64,000 bases of DNA from Cryptomeria japonica (Eukaryota; Streptophyta; Pinopsida; Cupressales; Cupressaceae), in contig NC_081406.1 in NCBI RefSeq assembly GCF_030272615.1, positions 112,127,783 through 112,191,782 on the forward strand. The letters are read 5' to 3'. The notes below the pieces were generated by a model. It was given only the letters and a program-made list of their open reading frames with translations. It searched no databases and was not told the origin of the DNA. Positions 1-11,424 of the stretch are shown in pieces. Position 1 is the first letter of the stretch. Each line of letters begins with the position of its first letter. Both the position numbers and the translations under genes were made by a program.

Positions 1-180
1 ATAAATTCCAAAGTCTTCCAACTTACAATGAATGTATGATCTAATATCCTCTACATGCAAAACTCTATATGGGACTCTAGATAGGGCTCTGACAGGATCA
101 GTTTTAATGGATTTAAAAGGGTGCCTCTTAAACTCTAGACGAGGCCTGACTATAACATCTACCAGATGTGGTGCATCCAT
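1..180 (-). CDS. NA1 ORF2, N-terminal fragment cut by the window edge
   Basis: Sixty codons are open from an ATG at 180 to the window edge with no stop. I know no function for this protein. It aligns by eye with the start of NA2 ORF2 and NA3 ORF2. Shared landmarks are a V-D/E-V...PRL.F segment at residues 7-17, a segment ending in a V-P-x-x-V turn near residue 35, and a D-x-R-x-Y-I-H run near residue 45, where NA2 has DPRMYIH and NA3 has DVRAYIH. The ATG is preferred because NA2 ORF2 starts at the same place relative to these landmarks. The rest of the protein would lie left of the window. Confidence 0.6.
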   Translation of the reverse strand, partial: MDAPHLVDVIVRPRLEFKRHPFKSIKTDPVRALSRVPYRVLHVEDIRSYIHCKLEDFGIY

Positions 181-658
181 CTTCAGAGATTTAGACTTAG
201 AAACAAATAACAGGCTTTATTGGATAAATACCTTCCAACGCTTCCACAAGTAGGTTTTCAATACTAAGAATGCACTTTCACTGATTACCGATCATAGATC
301 ACTCCAAATCTTCTATTAACTTGATCAAATGCTGCTCACACAAGGTCTTATCTACTCTTTTCGCTCTTCGGGTGCTCTCAAGAATGCAAAGTGACAAATA
401 ATATTAAAAAAAAAGTCCTTTTATTTGCTCAATACCTACTGCATTAAATGTTATTCCTGGTTGTATAAACAAACAAACTCTAAAACACCATTCAATATAC
501 TACCGGTTCTCATATCACATCAAACCTACCGGTTTGATCATAAAGTCATTTCACAATATCAAAATGCATCAAGATATGTAGATTTATCTTACCACACATC
601 ATTTAGGGGGGTCCTAAAATGGATCTATCATTAAGCTCCCCCTAAGCCTTTTAACAAC
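181..658. other. NA1 spacer between ORF1 and ORF2
   Basis: I see no convincing gene. On the minus strand there is a polypurine stretch at about 632-646 (AGGGGGAGCTT), which resembles the tracts next to the 3' LTRs of NA2 and NA3 but here lies between the two ORFs. The plus-strand open frames here have no family features. Confidence 0.4.
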
Positions 659-2010
659 TTAGTTTGTCAGTGATGAGTTCTCTACACTAGGTGATGACTT
701 AGGATATTCTGATGGTTTGTCTTCAACTTTCTCATCACTCTTCTTTTTACAGATCTTATTCATCTCTTCTCTGGTCTCTTCCACATCAACTTTCTTCTTC
801 CCTTTCTGGTCAGCAAATTGATTTACCAGTTGACTTATTTTATCTCTACAAAACTTTGCAAGGTGTTCTGGTTGGTGACAATGAAAACATGCCATACCAG
901 ATGCTCTCTAGGGTCTAGCATTGCCTCTACCAGTCCTTCTTATGCAATTCAAAGCTACATGACCGTAGTTATGATAGATTGTGCAAATCACATTCATTAT
1001 CTTTTCCATCTCATAGGGACTAGACCGGTTAGCATAGGGTCTCTACCAATTTGCATTTCCCTAGTCATTAAAAGTTCTTTACCAATCTCCACCAAATCTC
1101 TGATTCATGTGGGGTGTCAGATTATTTGCTCCATACCTGCATTCAACAACTATATTCTCAAACATGTTGCAAGTGTAATAATAACCACTAAAGGTTATAG
1201 GTTTGTATCCTTGATTGGAATTAGGTCTATAACCATTAATAACATTAGATCTAAAAAACATTAGTAGTATGTCTTGGCTTATGACAATTAAAGCATACTG
1301 GTTTGTAGGGTTTCTTATTGGTGGATTTCTAGATCTTAGGTGTAGATTTACCTTCATGCATGATGTCTTTGGTACCAGAAGGCTCACCTTTCTAAAAGGC
1401 TGTGTATCCCAAGCCATGTGTATCTCCATTCTACCTTTGTGACCGGATTTTCTCATCAAGCATAGTAGAGCTCTTGTTAAACTTTGCAAGTGTTTCATTA
1501 GCATCAACAAGTTCCTTTGTAAGATCTTCATTATTTTTCATCATACTTTCTCTTGGATACATTGTCATGTCTAGATCAGCCTTTATTTCTTATTTTTCTT
1601 CTTGTTCCTCATGAAGATGATGATATAGGGTTCCAACCTCCTAGTTCAACTTAAAGATCTCATGTTCTTTTTCTCTGACCTTGTCTTTAGCTATCCTCCT
1701 TGCTTCAAGCTCTCAACTCATCCTGATAGTTAGGGCTTCCAACTCTCTCCTCAGGTTTACCTTCTCATCATTTAGTTTTTCAACTTTAGTAACCAATGCA
1801 TCCATGTTTGCTTTATTAGAAGAACTATTTTCAGTAAACTCCATCAATTGTTCTACAAGTTCTCTTCTCTTAGCAAGTGAGGCTTTATACTTGCCTTTCA
1901 ATGTATCTAGGGCTTCCTCATCTTTTGCAATCCAGATAGACATCACTCTATAGCTAATATCCCCCATGATAGCCTTAGGAATATTTCCCAAGTGGTTAAG
2001 CCTTAAGGGA
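659..2010 (-). pseudogene. NA1 ORF1: coiled-coil and CCHC gag-like protein, broken
   Basis: The likely role is a nucleocapsid/gag-like RNA-binding protein. The N-terminal part (about 2010-1500) is Lys/Glu/Leu-rich and heptad-like, as expected for a coiled coil. A Gly-Leu-Gly-rich linker follows near 1400. Three zinc-knuckle remnants come next: one near 1300 with only the first half left, one near 985 with the second Cys replaced by Tyr, and an intact C-F-H-C...H-L-A-K-F-C knuckle at 889-848. The last knuckle is nearly the same in NA2 and NA3. Several stops and frame changes break the frame. No capsid domain of the usual copia type (UBN2) is visible, unlike CO1 and CO2. Confidence 0.65.
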
Positions 2011-2015
2011 ATCAA

Positions 2016-2029
2016 GCTTTGATACCAAT
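2016..2029 (-). promoter_or_regulatory. NA1 primer binding site, initiator tRNA-Met type
   Basis: On the minus strand the site reads TGGTATCAAAGC, one mismatch from the plant initiator tRNA-Met complement TGGTATCAGAGC. It lies directly inside the 5' LTR, which sets the element's orientation. Confidence 0.8.
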
Positions 2030-3950
2030 CGATAAACTTATAAGGCATTGAGAGGGGGGGGGGGGTGAATCAGTGCAAGCAAAAACCACAACACAAATCT
2101 GATCACCACTTTAAATAACTTAAAGCTTAATAAACATAAAAGAAATATCACCACATAAGCTAACAACCAATATATCAATCTCTACATAACACAAAGATTT
2201 ATACTTGAAAACCCAAAAGGGAAAAACCATGGTGGGAGTTAATACCCACAAGTTTCACTATTTGCAGAATAGAAATCTTTGACTAGTTAAAGTCTTACAA
2301 ATATGCCCAGTTAGGAGGAAACCCTTTTAGAAGTCATCTGGTTAAGGGATTTACCTCAGCCCTGTTAAAAGCTTTTCCCTATTAGGAGCAACCTTGCAAG
2401 AGGATTCAGACTCAAGTTAATGAGATACCTTATTAGGGGATTTACAATTTTAGGCTTGTTAGGCTACCCAGTTAGGGGATTTGACTACTGCAACTGTTAG
2501 AAAAAAATAGTAAAATTATCTACATGTAGCACCTTTGTGCTTGATAAGATTCACTTCAGTTTTGCTCAATACGTCAATAACATATCCATACAGATCTTGT
2601 CATATTACCACTTAATTTAACTGTCAATATCCGCTTTCAATCTCATACATCATCTCATAACTCATCATACTTTTTATAAGCATCAACTTAGTCGGCTAAC
2701 AACCTTGGGTTGTCAAAAATATCACCAGTATGCAGGGTAAGCAAAGGGAACTGGAAGATAAGATTAGTAAGCTGATTAAGATGTCTGACTCTGGGAAACA
2801 GAATGAGGATACGGCAAATAGTGAAGCTGAGGAGGAAATGGAGATGGAGGACTGGTTGGAGAAAGATATGATCAAAGGGGACCTGAAACATTTGGAGGAT
2901 GTTATTAGAACTCTAAAAGAGCAGGTGGAGGAGGACAAAGACAACGTCAACACCCAGATCGCCCGTAATGAGAAGGCTTTGAAAAGCCTTATGAACCATA
3001 GCCTCCAGGTCCTTAAAGTTTCTTCCTAGAATATGAACGTGTTGGTGGATCATTTGGAAAGGAAAAATCAAGATAAGAACTTGGTAATTATAGAAGATGC
3101 TCCAACTTCCAGTGCCACCCCCCAGAACCCTAGGCGCAGAACTAGGCAGACCACTATTGGGAAGGACACCAAAATGAAAGAGAGTCAACTTGGATAGGAA
3201 AACAACGACCTGAGGGAAGCGGCCAAGGTGATGATGCTCTTGGTACAAAATGCTGAGGAAACTATGAAGAGTTTTTAATTAACTTGTAATGCTGGGATTG
3301 GGGCCAATTTCTTGCTGGCCTCTTGCTATCCCTTTCTCTGCTGCTGGTTTTTTTGCTAATCTTTTGCAGCTGTCTTGTTTTGTTTCCTTCTTGAATATCT
3401 TTCAAATGTAATCAGGTTTTGGGTCCCTTAAAACCTATTTTTACTTAATCAAAAACAACCTCGGAACAATTTCCTAGGTTCAATGAATTTTGTAAATATT
3501 ACAATACATGCTTATGTTGGCCACCGACATATCAACTGGAAAATAAAACATAATCATTACCAGTTTGCCGATCTTAGTGACTTTGTTCTACTGGATAGTT
3601 GTTCTTCGTGATTGACTACTTTGTACATCATAACTTGCTCATACTATTGAATTTGCCACTATAATGTGAAACATAGCTACCTGATACAATCTCTAAAACT
3701 CCTACAAAATTGCATAACCTAACTCTTCATTTATTGCTCATACCAGTTGCTTGAATACAACTCTATTCCTATTTACCAGTTGAAGTCCTATTGTTGGTTC
3801 ACTGGTAAACTGTCTCCTCTACCGGTTATGCCTTACCAATTGGCCTAAAAGACTTAGATGACTATGAAAACATAGTTTCCATCAATGAAAACATAAAACA
3901 AGTCATCAATCAACCTATTTCATCAAAACATCATCATCAAGCCAACAACA
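2030..3950 (-). repeat. NA1 5' LTR, split by RP1
   Basis: The LTR holds the G-run motif shared by the copia-like LTRs of this window (2047-2074: GAGAGG...GTGAATCAGT) next to the primer site. It also has the stretch around 2215-2260 that on the minus strand reads GGTTTTTCCCTTTTGGGTTTTC, as in the solo LTR at 41111. RP1 (2706-3453 plus one duplicated octamer) interrupts it, so the original LTR was about 1.16 kb. The terminal TG at the primer-site end appears mutated to CG at 2030. Confidence 0.65.
2706..3453 (+). mobile_element. RP1: 5'-truncated retroposed copy with a coiled-coil ORF
   Basis: The insertion sits in the NA1 LTR and is flanked by an 8-bp direct repeat AACAACCT (2698-2705 and 3454-3461). 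It carries an acidic, heptad-rich plus-strand frame from about 2708 to a TAA near 3277, interrupted by two TAG codons (near 3027 and 3195). A 3' UTR and an A-rich end follow. The frame is homologous to the minus-strand frame in RP2: both have IKGDLK.LEDV, then NMN.LV, then RRRTRQ, then LKEAA/LREAA...EET.K. Both copies also share a 3' end reading TTTTGGGTCCCTTAAAAC. Shared 3' end, different 5' ends and a target duplication are typical of target-primed retroposition. No RT is present. It could be a LINE-derived non-autonomous family or a processed host gene. Confidence 0.7.
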
Positions 3951-5438
3951 AGATTTCTCCTACACCCTATATGGTCTTGCATTAGACACTCGAGGTAGTT
4001 TGGTAAGTGACCTTGTCACATCTTAGGTGTTTGAGGAAAACCAAGGCAGTAAAGCTCTACTTTAGACAACCATGATGAATCTTCAACAAACCTATCTTTC
4101 TACTTGATCAAATACTCATCATACTATCTATTTCTTATGCTTCTACCCACACAACTATCCAAGATGTCTTCTATCTCCTCCTTCTCTGAAGTAGTTGCTG
4201 AAATATTCCATTGTGCTTCTGTTATTTTGTCTTCAATATTGCCTTCATGATACTCTATCAAATATGAAATATTAAAGACCGGTAAAATGTTAAGTCCACT
4301 TGGAAACTCTACCTCATAAGAGTTTCCTAAATCATACTTCTTCAGGATCCCGCATGGCCCAAATTTCCTCATCTTCAAATTATTATATGTGTCCATTGGA
4401 AACCTCCCCTTTCTCAAATGAATCATGACTTCTTCTCCAATCTAAAATTGATTATATCTCCTTTTATGATCTACCTTAGGCTTGCATTAAATATTTATCT
4501 TATTAATATGCTTTTTTACTTCCTCGTGCAAATTCTTCAGATGTTCTGCAAAGTCTTCAACCTTGGCACTACTATTTTTTCCTTTGTCTATCTTCCTCAG
4601 CTTGGAATAATTTCAAGGACTACTTCCATATACAACCTAGAATGGTGTTTTACTAGTACTACTATTGACAGAATTATTGTATGCAAACTCTGCTTGTGGT
4701 AAAATAAAATCTCATCACTTGATCTTATCTCCTACTAAGCATCTCAGTAGGTTACCCAAACTCCTATTTGCCACTTTAGTGTACCCATCAATCTATGAAT
4801 GGTGCAGTAAACTGAACTTCAAATCCATCTTCAACTTTTTCCACAATGTCCTCCAAAAGTACCCAACAAACTTTGTGTCTTCACCAAAAACCATACTCTT
4901 CAATAGACCATGTAGTCTCACTACCTCTTTGAAAAATAACTCTGCCAAATGAACAACATCATTAGTCTTATTACAAGGAATAAAATATGTGATCTTCCAG
5001 AATCTATCCATGACCATAAAAATGGAATCATGTCCTCTCTAATTCCTTGATAAACCAAAATAAAAATCCATACTAATATCCTACCATGGGCTCTCTCGTA
5101 CAAGTAATGACTGATATAGCCCTATATTATGCATGGTGCCTTTTTTCATTTGACATAATCTACAAGTTTGCACAAACTTCTTAACATATTTCCACAATTA
5201 TGGCCAATAATAATTCTCATTTATAAGAGCAATGATCTTATCTCAACCAAAGCATCCAACCAATCCTCCACTATGTTTCTCTTTGATTAGGTTCTTCCTC
5301 ATGAACTCTTTGGAATGCACAACTAGATTGCTTTGAATAACATCCCATATTGGATTATAAAATTCAACCACCCGGTCCTATCTAATGTAACAAGCTTCAT
5401 GCAAGTCTCCAAGCCTCTCCAAAATTAGGATCTTCTAG
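3951..5438 (-). pseudogene. GY1 integrase to chromodomain, heavily decayed
   Basis: This is the 3' part of the GY1 pol gene, the integrase that inserts element cDNA into chromatin. Reading minus from 5438, I see a zinc-binding-domain remnant. Core-domain pieces follow at 5017-4793 (FFKEVVRLHGL, a segment typical of plant gypsy integrase). A second core piece lies around 4780-4640 (LLRCL..., LPQAEFAYNNSVN). A C-terminal GPY/F-like segment at 4426-4200 is rich in K/F/G/P, and a chromodomain remnant lies at about 4145-4030 (YDEYLIK...DSSWL). At least a dozen stops and frameshifts occur. The minus-strand end near 3975 (GGTGTAGGAG) resembles the start of the GY2 3' LTR, so the GY1 3' LTR probably begins there. 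The upstream half of the gene continues at 18166. Confidence 0.75.
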
Positions 5439-7105
5439 TGTAGCGTCATAAATTGTATGCACTTACTAAAGGGGTACAATTTCATACTTGGTTTAGCTCC
5501 CGCCTTGGCACATTTTGCATTTTACATTGAATTTCCCCTTTAGCACTTAATTAAGTAAATTAATTAGGTCTAAGGTTCTATTTCATCATTTTCCACATCA
5601 TAAAGTTGTGCCCTTTCATTAAAGTATGCCCTTTTCATTTTATTCCTCCAATACATCATTTAATCAAAAACCCTAATTAGGTCCTATTTTTAACTTGGGG
5701 GCTTGATTTTGGGGGTCAAAACATCTCGAAATCACCTGTAACTTTGAGATTCTCTCTAAAATCATCATATCCAATGGCCCTAAAAATTTGGTGAAAAATT
5801 GCCGGGACCATGGCGCCTGGAGTGCACACGATCCCGAACATTTTTCCTAAAATTTTAGGAGCACGATCCAATCATAAAATAAAGCTTAACCCTAAGAAAT
5901 TGGTGGGATATTCAATCTCTAGGTCGGCCAAAAGTTGAAATTAAGACCTAGGGTTTCATATATAAGAGCTCTCTTTCTTCATTTGAAAGGATCCAAACTT
6001 TTTGTTTTTAGGGACCTTATATGCAACGAAAGAGCAGATCTTTGAAGACTTCAATAACATTCAACATCCATCTATCAAGCATTCATCAATTTCATTCATC
6101 CATTTAGGGCTTTGAAGGCATTGAAGAGCAATAAGGGATCATCGACTGAAGATTGGCTTGTACCCCTCCCTTGGGGTTGGGTATGATTTCATGTTGTTTT
6201 CATGTCTTTGCATAAGCTTCATTATATCATTTGTATTTGTATTCATTCTTTAGATCACTTTGCATCTTGATTTGGAGCATTTACATTATTATTTACAAGC
6301 AATTAGGGTTTACTTTCTAGGTTGCTCTAGTTTGCTTACTTGCATTTTAAGATCTTGCACACACACAAGGTCTGGACACACATTACTTTTACAATACAAC
6401 TTGGCTATTCGTGGAGGTGGAAATCACCAAAGCGGGGGTTTTACTAAGGCAAAACCCTATATAGCCGCCCACCATACCTTTTCAGATATAAGTGCAGATT
6501 TCAGGATTCGGACGACACCGCAAGTTGTAGATCCGGAAGAAGCAGACCGAGATAGAACTTCACACTAAATTCCAACCCAAAAAGCTAGGACAGGGGCATG
6601 GGGCACCCTGGTCCTGCTAGGACAGGGACGCTGGGTGCCCTGGTCCCTGGGATAGTGGCACTGGGTGCCCTGGTCCCTCTGTTAGATAGCAAGTTTCAGC
6701 ATTTTCGATAGCATTCCAGGTTGCAAAACAACAGTTTCATGAGCAGTATCAGGACAGTGGCACCTGCGCCCTCGTCCCAAACATTTTCACTCAGATTTTA
6801 ACTCTGGGTACGCATCTGCATTCTTGTCTTGTCCTTGTGTTTATAGCTTTCCATTGTTTAATTTCAATTCTGCAATCTTGTTATTAGTTCATACTTGCAC
6901 TTTGGGGTTAGGAATTGAATTTGCATCATCTTATCTTTCAATTACAACAAAGGAATAGAAACCCTAATAGGTAGCCCATGGCTCTCTCTTCTACAAAAAG
7001 AAGTAGCCAATTGTGTGATACCTCTAGGCTCTTTCGTATTCCACAATGTGTGTCGAAAGGTAGGATTAGGGTATGTTAGCCTAGTCTCGCTTTTTCCCCT
7101 ACACA
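5439..7105 (+). repeat. TAT1 5' LTR
   Basis: The LTR runs from TGTAGCGTCATAAATTG to CCCCTACACA and is near-identical to 16503-18165. It holds a TATA box (5959-5965) and GC-rich degenerate copies of a GGCGCCCTGGTCC-like 13-mer at about 6590-6680. The plus-strand frame at 6260-6568 inside it is chance. Confidence 0.93.
5959..5965 (+). promoter_or_regulatory. TATA box of the TAT1 LTR
   Basis: TATATAA followed by GAGCTCTCTTTCTTC occurs at the same place in both LTRs (17023-17029 in the 3' copy). It is the best promoter candidate; transcription would start roughly 30 bp downstream, giving U3 of about 0.55 kb. The start site is inferred. Confidence 0.5.
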
Positions 7106-7108
7106 TTT

Positions 7109-7125
7109 TGGTGAACCCGACGTGA
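7109..7125 (+). promoter_or_regulatory. TAT1 primer binding site candidate
   Basis: TGGTGAACCCGACGTGA begins three bases after the LTR end. Its position and leading TGG (complement of a tRNA CCA end) mark it as the primer site. I cannot match it with confidence to a particular tRNA; it is clearly not the initiator tRNA-Met site used by the copia elements here. Confidence 0.6.
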
Positions 7126-7196
7126 ATCTATTATTGCTTTCTCTTGCATTGCATTTGTTAGATCTAGATCTAGATTTAGTGTGTTTATTTTTCATT

Positions 7197-7244
7197 AAAA
7201 AAAAAGAAAAAAAAAAGAAGAAAAAAAAAAGAAAAAAAAAAAGA
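7197..7244 (+). repeat. A-rich low-complexity tract in the TAT1 leader
   Basis: Runs of 4 to 12 A separated by single G. It lies between the primer site and the gag frame. Confidence 0.9.
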
Positions 7245-7303
7245 GTTTGTTTCTTTGTTTCTTTGCATTGTGTGTCTAAGTTTTATGCAATTTTTATTTC
7301 AAA

Positions 7304-8340
7304 GTGTCAGATTTTTATTTGCAAGATGTTCATATTTATGATGATGTATGCAATTATGTTGATTTTGAGTATATCCAAGATGAATTAGATGAAGCTTTAG
7401 ATGAGTTTTTGAACCCTAAAGATACCAAACCTTCATTTTACCAAAAACTCATAAACATTGTTACTATGCCATTTCGGTGTGATGAGAAAGATAAGTCGAA
7501 TGATTCCTCTCAAGGGTACATTCCTATCAACTCTTCCACTAAATCTAGTAACATGGTTGTTTTCAATGATCCCCTCTATGAAGAGATGTCCCCTTTTGAA
7601 TAAAAAGATAAACCTTTTAATCAATATGATCATGCTTTGTTGGATGATGCTCTTGATGACTTTGTGGCTTTATCGAAATCTTTAAACAAGAACAAAACTT
7701 CTAAATTAGTTAACATGATAAACCGAAGTGAGTATAATAAGCCTCTCTTTGAAGTCCAAGGTGCTTATCCTTCTCCCACATTTCAAGCTCCTAAATCACC
7801 TCTCCTTACTGTCCAAGGAGGGTATGGTCATGATTCCTTTCTTACTCCGAATAAACCTATCATCACTGTCCAAGGAAGAAAACCTATAAATCCTTATAGT
7901 TATGCCAAGAAATTAACTAGAGAGAGTTATCATGCGGTTGCCCATACTTATAATACTAGAAATAATAGGTAGCCTAATTCTCCTCCTGTTACTCCAGTTT
8001 CTCTTCCTAATCCTCAACCAATTATTCCGCAAGCTCCACGTATTTCACAAATGCTTAGTAAGGAATATAATCTCATAAAGCAACTTAAAGCTACCCCTAC
8101 TAATAAATCCCTTTGGGATTTGATCCAAACTTCTTTCGGTCATCATGGAATGTTACAAGATGCCTTGAAAGATTTGAATGTTCCTCCACCTAATACATCT
8201 AGTAATATAGTGTCTTTGATTAACTCTGTGATGAATCCTAAAGCTCAAATTGTGTTTACTCAAGATGAATTGCCTACTAGTGAAATTCAACATCAATATG
8301 ATCCCTTGATGATTGTGGCTATCATAAATGACATTGCTAT
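7304..8340 (+). pseudogene. TAT1 gag region
   Basis: This is the structural-protein region by position. A single frame (7304 onwards) continues past in-frame stops at about 7601 (TAA) and 7970 (TAG) and ends at a TGA at 8345. It is acidic at the start, with D/E-rich pairs, and carries three imperfect repeats around 7750-7890 of a V-Q-G-rich unit followed by a Pro/Lys segment. I do not see a recognisable capsid motif or zinc knuckle, so the gag call rests on its place between primer site and protease. The same frame continues into the protease. Confidence 0.6.
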
Positions 8341-9659
8341 AAGATGAACACTGGTAGATAATGGCTCTAGCCTTAATTTGTGTAGCATTAATCTATTGCA
8401 TAAGATGAATGTGGATACATCCCTTATTGAGCCTGACTCTCATCCCATTCGAGGCTTTGATAATGTGGCTAAGTCTTCATTAGGTATTATCACCTTACCC
8501 ATCACAGTGGGACCTGTTACTTTGCCTACTCCTATCCATGTTATGTCGGGAAATCTAACATACAACTTGTTATTAAGGAGACCTTAGATTCACAGTATGC
8601 AAGCTGTCCCCTCTACATTGCATAGACAAGTTAAATTTATTTATAACAATAAGACATATACCTTGATAGGTGACACTAAGTTTCAAGCTTGTTTGCAAAC
8701 ATCTACTTCCAAAGGGAATTCTTCTAAACCTTCCTCTTCTAGTGGCAACTCTTTAAACAAGATACCTATGGATGAATCATCACCCTCTGATGATCAAAAT
8801 TTTTTGGATGAGTCTGAAATTCTTGAAGAAGATTCTTCTCAACTTGAATCTACACATGAAAAGGCTTTTGATCCTGAGAAGGTTCTTGCAGAAGACGAGT
8901 GGGGATCTCTTGACTTTAATCCCACCTTTGTAGGTGAGTATAGGGTTCCTCCTAGAGAGCTTAAAGTTAAAAAGAAGGAAGAAACTAAAGATCAATCAAC
9001 CTTACCTGAACCTATGAACAATAATTTTGTGGCCGCTTCTCAAACTTCTTCTCCTCACACCTCTAATTTTGAAGAGTTTGATTCTTTGTATTATGAAAAA
9101 CCACCTTCTCTTTCTGAAATGGCTAATTGTTATGGTCGTGGTTTTCATATTTTAGCTAAGTATGGGTATAATGGAAATGGTTGTGGTGCTCATGAACAAG
9201 GGATAAAGGTTCCTCTAGGGAATAATCTTTATGATGAGACCTTTGGACTTGGTTATAATCCCTACAAGCGCACTAAAGCTTCTAAGAGACCATGCATTAG
9301 TGTTAATGTGATTTCTACATCTTTACCGATGAGACACCCTGAGTATATTGATGGGGATCCTTCGTGTGCCTATGCTTTGGATGTCTTTTCTACCGATGAT
9401 GCTTTAGCTGAGTTTTTGGGAGCATATGACACTCTTCCTCATTATCATCACAATAGGGGATTTCCTTATTGTTTGAACACTGAATCTTATTTTGGGAGAG
9501 AGATTGATAATGATGAGATTGTGGAAGAATTCCCTCAGTTAAAGGATATTCCTCAACAAAGTAATCTTCTCATAAGTGACACCATTGATGTTAAGATGGA
9601 TCCTTGCAATGAAGAAAAAGTTATTAAAATTGGAAAGTGTTTGGATGAGAAGAATGAAA
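8341..9659 (+). pseudogene. TAT1 aspartic protease and G-patch segment
   Basis: The protease cleaves the element polyprotein. The active-site motif is L-V-D-N-G-S-S at 8351-8371 (catalytic Asp codon 8357-8359), followed by an I-x-G-F strand near 8448 and a LLL-R-RP end at 8571-8584. A TGA just before the motif and a TAG at 8585 break the frame. A long linker rich in Ser, Asp and Glu follows (8690-9110). At about 9119-9270 comes a G-patch: Gly-rich, with YGYNGNGCG...QGI.VPL and then FGLGYNP, the pattern known between protease and RT in plant gypsy polyproteins. One missing A near 9659 shifts the frame before RT. The stretch after 9659 in this frame, up to a TAA at 9728, is out of frame and is not real protein. 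Confidence 0.75.
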
Positions 9660-11424
9660 ACAATATGCAGATTTATTGCATGAATTCCTTGAGATCTTTG
9701 CTTGAAGATACTCTGACATGCCTGGTATAAATCCTAAGATTGTTACTCATAATATTGTCTTAGTTCCTGATGCTAAGCCTGTGAAACAAAAGATTTGAAA
9801 AATGAATCCTAAGGTAGCTCTGCTTGTTAAGGCTGAGATTGAAAAATTATTGGAGGCTAGATTTATCCGCCCTATTGATTATTCCCCGTGGATTTCAAAT
9901 ATTGTCGCTATGGCTAAACCAGATAATAAAATAAGAATGTGTACCGACTTTCGAGATTTAAATAAGGCTTCTTTAAAAGATGATTTCCCTCTCCCAAACA
10001 TTGACATGATAGTTGATTCTACAGTAGGACATGCTTTGTTATCCTTCATGGATGGTTTTTCAGGATACAATCAAATTTTCATTAATCCTCAAGATCAATT
10101 CAAAACTGCTTTCACCACTCCTTGGGGTACGTTCTATTTGGTGATGATGCCTTTTGGACTTAAAAATGCCAGCGCAACTTATCAACGAGCGATGACCCTT
10201 ATCTTTCATGATTATATGCATAAGATTTTAGAAGATTATGTTGATGATATTTTAGCCAAATCCATTCTTCGTATAGATCATATTAAGATCCTTCGTCAAA
10301 TCTTTGAAAGAATTTGTAAATACCACATGCGCTTGAATCCTTGAAAATGTGTTTTTGGTGTGGATAGTGGAAAACTATTAGGATTCATAGTTTCGCATCA
10401 TGGGATTGAGGTGGACACTAAGAAAATAGATGCTATTGTCAACATGCCACCTCCTAGAAATGTGTCTCAACTCAAAAGCTTACAAGGAAAGATTCAAGCT
10501 ATTCGTAGGTTCGTATCTCAACTTGCGGATTGTACTTTTCCTTTTACTCAACTTCTCAAAAAGAATACCACTTTTCAATGGAACGAAGATTGTCAGCAAG
10601 CATTTGAAGATTTAAAAGTATATTTGGCTAATCCTCCTATCCTTCAACCTACCGAACCTTCTAAACCCTTTCTTCTTTATACAGCTGCTTCCTCTCATGC
10701 TCTCGCAGCATTATTGGCACAACATGATAAAGATGGTAAGGAATGTCCGGTTTATTATATAAGTCATACTTTACTCGATTATGAGACCCGATATTCTGCG
10801 ATAGTAAGACAATGCTTGGCCTTGGTGTTTGCGACTCAGAAATTGAGACATTATCTTTTAAATTCAGAAGTCCACATCATGGTAAAGTTTGATCCTTTGA
10901 AGCATCTTTTCTCTAAAACTAATTTATCAGGACACCTAGCTAAATGGGTTATGATGTTAACTGAATTTGACCTTAAATTTGTTTCACAAAGAGCAATTAA
11001 AGGGCAAGCGTTGATTGATCACTTAGTTGATGCCCCTTCACCTTTCTCCTTCCCTAACCCTAAGTCTTTTCCCGATGACTTCATTCTTTGTATAAAGAAA
11101 GATGAAGCTTGGGAGTTATACTTTGATGGCTCTAAGTGTCGTACGGGATCGGGGGCAGGTGTTGTTCTAATTTCTCCTACAAAGAAATCCATTCCTTTAT
11201 CTTATCATCTCAATTTCCTATGTACCAATAACATTGCTGAGTATGAGGCTCTTATAGAAGGAATAAAGGAAGCCTTGGCTTTGAATGTAAAGCACATACA
11301 TATTTATGGAGATTCGCAATTGATCATAAGACAAGTAATAGGACTGTATCAAGCAAAATAAGACAAATTATCACAATATAAAGACCTTGCTATCTCTTTT
11401 TTACAAAAATTTGATTCTTATACC
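9660..11424 (+). pseudogene. TAT1 reverse transcriptase, RNase H and archaeal-type RNase H
   Basis: These domains copy element RNA into DNA and remove the template. RT starts around 9714 with a DMPGI.P lead and continues to about 10480. It shows C-T-D-F-R-D-L-N at about 9940, FMDGFSGYNQ at 10048 and the catalytic YVDD at 10237-10248. RNase H occupies about 10670-11035, with a degenerate first catalytic site (YTAASS where a DAS motif is expected) and intact LRHYLL. A second RNase H begins at 11100 (ELYFDGS...GSGAG), continues with NIAEYEAL and GDSQL, and runs past the TAA at 11359 into the next frame segment (DNRHADA near 11455). Stops occur at 9702, 9799, 10342 and 11359. Two RNase H domains identify the Tat lineage. 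Confidence 0.9.

Larger units (their letters stand above)
1..3950 (-). mobile_element. NA1: pol-less copia-like LTR element, 5' half only
   Basis: This is the 5' half of a minus-strand LTR element that leaves the window on the left. Reading leftwards from 3950 it shows a 5' LTR, a primer binding site complementary to initiator tRNA-Met, ORF1 (coiled coil plus zinc knuckles) and the first 60 codons of ORF2. The order matches NA2 and NA3, and no integrase or RT lies between ORF1 and ORF2. Its LTR is interrupted by RP1. It abuts, and probably lies inside, the 3' LTR of GY1. The right boundary near 3947-3950 (a CCAACA end) is approximate, and no target duplication can be tested because the left end is missing. 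Confidence 0.72.

Noticed and set aside
6260-6568. A 102-codon frame repeated at 17318-17722
   Set aside because: Both copies are in the TAT1 LTRs. Repetition reflects the LTR pair, and the reading length differs between copies, so there is no sign of coding selection.
7197-7244. A-rich tract as a retroposon poly(A) tail
   Set aside because: It lies in the TAT1 leader after the primer site with no duplication around it; plain low complexity is simpler.
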